Source: F0422 sp003992255
GTDB lineage: Bacteria > Bacillota > Negativicutes > Veillonellales > Veillonellaceae
Length of the DNA stretch: 64,000 nt
Reading direction: 5' to 3'
Assembly (NCBI RefSeq): GCF_003992255.1
Contig: NZ_RQVA01000003.1
Coordinates: 1 to 64,000 of the forward strand
The first letter of the stretch is position 1. Each line of letters begins with the position of its first letter. Positions 61,822 through 64,000 of this stretch are shown here, in pieces. Below the pieces are notes generated by a model. That model saw only the letters and a program-made list of their open reading frames with translations, had not been told where the DNA came from and did no database searches. A program made the position numbers and the translations under genes.

Positions 61822-63874
61822 TGCAGGTAGCAGTGAGTCAGGCAGTAAGTCTACAGGAGTAAATCTTGACCAAGTTATCAATATTAATGCAGTAGATAAA
61901 ATTGAGGTTATTAAAGGTCCAGGTGCCTCTGTATATGGTTCTGATGCTACTGGTGGTGCTATTAATATTATCACTAGAAAAGGTGAGGCCACTAAACAAG
62001 GCTCTATTGATGTATCTACAGGAACATGGGGTAAGCATAATTATGATCTGTCGTACTCCGGCAGTGCGGGTAATGACAACTCGCTACACTATTATGTAGG
62101 ATTACATCGAGTGATGTCTGGTGATACAAAATATCGTGACGGACATACAGGTGATATTGGAATATTGGGAGGTTCTCGTTTTGATGAGCGAGGCGCTAAT
62201 GTGCGACTTGATAAAGATTTCAGTGATACAGAACGTTTAACTGTATCTATTAACCATCAACAAGGCAAAGATGGATATCCGATTTCTACGCCAAACCAAA
62301 AATATTGGAATAAAAAAGATTGGAATCAAATCATATTTAAAGCTGCTGTGGGTGAACGGGATGAAGATGGCAAGTTAGTCCTAAATGAAGACTATTCAGG
62401 GGACTATGATAACGAAAATAAATATAAAGTTGTGCAAAATGAAAAAGGAAACCCTGCCTACCATAATTTATTTGCTTTAGATGGATTTGGTTACAATTCC
62501 TATAGTAAGTATAAAAATAATGATGTGGATGTAAAATACACTTTCGATCGTCAATCTGATATGGAAAGTTTTGTTCGTTTTTATATCCAAAGTCATCAGT
62601 ATTTAAGTAGCGATAAATATGCTTGGGTATTACATGATGATGGAATGAGTAATAAGGCATTCAATTTAACGGGAGATCAATTTACAAAGGACTTCCCAGA
62701 TGGCGCTAAAGACGGTGCATTATTAGATGCATGGATTGAAAAAAATTTAGCCCCATTCCCTGGCGGTAGTAAAGCAGCCTTGGAAGAATGGGTGGCCAAA
62801 ACGGGTGGAAAAGCACAAGACCCAAGACATTATTATGATGAGAGAAAGCGTGGGATTCAATTACAAGTAGCACGTTCTATCGGTAAACATGATATCATCG
62901 CGAATGTTTCCTACGATAAAGATCAAAATGATCATGTGTATCAAACATCTAAAGGAAAAGTAAAAACATCTGTAAAACGTAATTCTTTATATGGTTATGT
63001 ACAAGATAAAATTCATGTAAATGATAATTTTGATGTGACACCAGCTGTACGATTTGCTAAATATAGTGATTATATAACAGAGGCGGGAAAATCGTTAGGT
63101 GGTGACCCACATGTTGTGACACCTTCCTTAAATCTACAATACCAACTGCATGATGGTAGCACAGTGTATGCTGGCTGGACAAAAGTTCTTCGTCCATTAC
63201 GTAGTGGTGATTATGTTTCAGCCTATGATGGAACAAAAACAAACTTACAGGATGAAAAAGGAAATGTATATACATTAGGCTATCAAAAAATATTTAACAA
63301 GAAAACCACTGTAGGTGTAAACTATAGTCTTACCGATATGACAAATGCTATTGCTAGCTTTGAAGTAAGAACTCCGAATGGTTTTGAAAGTGTTCCTGTG
63401 AATGCAACTCAAAAGAAAACATCTTTTAATCTTACAGTAGATCATAAGCTTAATAAAAACTGGACTGTTGGTGTGGCATACAGTCATTTAAAAGATAAAT
63501 GGTCTGCAAAACCAGGTTATGTAGTAAATCCAGCATGGAACTATAATGACTCTGGCGATATCAACACAGGTATTAACAAATTGCGTCCAGCGAATCATTA
63601 TACATTAAATATAAATTATGATAATAATAAAGTATCTTCCGGATTATTGGTTAACTACTATACTGGTTCCAATATTGAAGCATTTACTTCAAAACGTTTC
63701 TTAATTCTAGATTGGAATTTAAACTATGATGTAAATAAAGATTTAACAACATACGTTGCAGTGACAAACTTAACGAACGAAGCATACGAAACTACTAGCT
63801 ATGCCGTATATGGCCCAGGTAGTTCCGCAATGCCAGCTCGTCAAGCTATGATTGGTGCTAAATACAAATTCTAA
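61406..63874 (+). CDS. TonB-dependent outer membrane receptor 2
   Basis: About 822 residues, a tandem paralogue of receptor 1. Signal peptide, plug (about 40-190) and barrel with terminal GAKYKF are all present. Relative to receptor 1 it has an insertion near residues 320-340 (ERDEDGKLVLNEDYSG) and many changes in surface loops, while the last two strands are again very similar. TGGAGGT fits ATG 61406. The different loops suggest a different or variant ligand. Confidence 0.93.
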   Translation: MKVTSKRISAALLACVALTTFSGVQAAFDEHLDNYQLDAKVVKGDRSKDQFGNTVTEQSYYRTGGDVKVITRDEIEKRHYSDLTEAIKRIPGITFQNPGYRGGEYGFQFFNNGISINGDTRVIVLVDGRRVDNSTSTRIAGSSESGSKSTGVNLDQVININAVDKIEVIKGPGASVYGSDATGGAINIITRKGEATKQGSIDVSTGTWGKHNYDLSYSGSAGNDNSLHYYVGLHRVMSGDTKYRDGHTGDIGILGGSRFDERGANVRLDKDFSDTERLTVSINHQQGKDGYPISTPNQKYWNKKDWNQIIFKAAVGERDEDGKLVLNEDYSGDYDNENKYKVVQNEKGNPAYHNLFALDGFGYNSYSKYKNNDVDVKYTFDRQSDMESFVRFYIQSHQYLSSDKYAWVLHDDGMSNKAFNLTGDQFTKDFPDGAKDGALLDAWIEKNLAPFPGGSKAALEEWVAKTGGKAQDPRHYYDERKRGIQLQVARSIGKHDIIANVSYDKDQNDHVYQTSKGKVKTSVKRNSLYGYVQDKIHVNDNFDVTPAVRFAKYSDYITEAGKSLGGDPHVVTPSLNLQYQLHDGSTVYAGWTKVLRPLRSGDYVSAYDGTKTNLQDEKGNVYTLGYQKIFNKKTTVGVNYSLTDMTNAIASFEVRTPNGFESVPVNATQKKTSFNLTVDHKLNKNWTVGVAYSHLKDKWSAKPGYVVNPAWNYNDSGDINTGINKLRPANHYTLNINYDNNKVSSGLLVNYYTGSNIEAFTSKRFLILDWNLNYDVNKDLTTYVAVTNLTNEAYETTSYAVYGPGSSAMPARQAMIGAKYKF

Positions 63875-63885
63875 AAGTGATGCTA

Positions 63886-63912
63886 GAAAGGGCTACAATT
63901 TGTAGCTCTTTC
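63886..63912 (+). terminator. Terminator after receptor 2
   Basis: GAAAGGGCTACAA and TTGTAGCTCTTTC arms, nearly the same as after receptor 1. Confidence 0.85.
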
Positions 63913-63926
63913 GTTTAGGTGAACGG

Positions 63927-64000
63927 ATGAAAAAAATATATATAACAGGCTGTGTAGTGGCTTTGCTAGGAGGCTTGTATAGCGCACATTTACATGGTAT
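63927..64000 (+). CDS. Start of an exported protein, cut by the window edge
   Basis: An open frame of 24 codons starting MKKIYITGCVVALLGG, with AGGTGA before it. The charged start and hydrophobic core look like a signal peptide or anchor. Function cannot be told; it may belong with the receptors. Confidence 0.55.
   Translation, partial: MKKIYITGCVVALLGGLYSAHLHG

Noticed and set aside
1..64000. CRISPR array, insertion sequence or prophage
   Set aside because: No regularly spaced direct repeats, transposase, integrase or phage genes were seen; the only large repeat is the receptor pair.

Overview
The window reads as chromosomal DNA of a diderm Firmicute of the class Negativicutes, most probably Veillonella or a close relative. 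The low-GC sequence carries Firmicute hallmarks: rapZ-yvcK-whiA, a PyrR-type attenuator, pyrK/pyrD class 1B, yitT, and strong AGGAGG ribosome binding sites. It also carries a full outer-membrane and LPS assembly locus (BamA, OmpH/Skp proteins, lipid A, Kdo and Lpt genes) and TonB-dependent receptors. That combination is the known signature of Negativicutes. The genus is an inference; no rRNA operon is present.

Layout. 0.2-5.7 kb: HAD phosphatase, rapZ, a membrane-anchored yvcK, whiA, then an unrecognised secreted protein. 5.9-11.4 kb: an iron/heme block with an AraC-type regulator behind a short leader that ends in its own terminator, a Fur-box-like palindrome, exbB-exbD-tonB (with a glycine-rich rather than proline-rich linker), a HutW/ChuW-like anaerobic heme-degrading radical SAM enzyme with a histidine-rich repeat tail, and a flavodoxin. 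11.6-15.5 kb: 5-oxoprolinase genes pxpABC with an NRAMP-like transporter, preceded by a perfect 30-bp palindrome at the promoter. 15.5-24.0 kb: pyrimidine operon pyrB-pyrC-carA-carB-pyrK-pyrD behind a PyrR-type attenuator, then a convergent DUF805 gene.

24.7-48.3 kb: envelope biogenesis. An unknown anchored protein, bamA, an unknown exported protein, three different OmpH/Skp-like proteins, then lpxD, an LpxL-type acyltransferase, lpxC, fabZ, lpxA; after a terminator lpxI, lpxB, msbA, waaA, lpxK, kdsB, kdsA, kdsD, kdsC, a second LpxL-type acyltransferase, lptC, lptA, lptB and one LptF/G permease. Together these can make Kdo2-lipid A, flip it across the inner membrane and start its transport outward, and assemble outer-membrane proteins. 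LptD and LptE are not in the window.

48.4-58.4 kb: mostly housekeeping genes (DUF3084, a YqgF-like protein, YitT, signal peptidase I, tRNA-Leu(CAA), MFS transporter, Lrp/AsnC regulator with an aminotransferase, DUF438/hemerythrin/PAS protein, RarD-like transporter). 58.6-63.9 kb: two tandem TonB-dependent receptors whose first 416 coding bases differ at one position while the barrels diverge. The start of another exported protein runs off the right edge.

Strongest leads: the short terminated transcript next to a Fur-like site (an RyhB-like sRNA or an attenuator), the His-rich heme enzyme, the two unknown proteins flanking bamA, and the receptor pair. No CRISPR array, insertion sequence, prophage or rRNA was seen.
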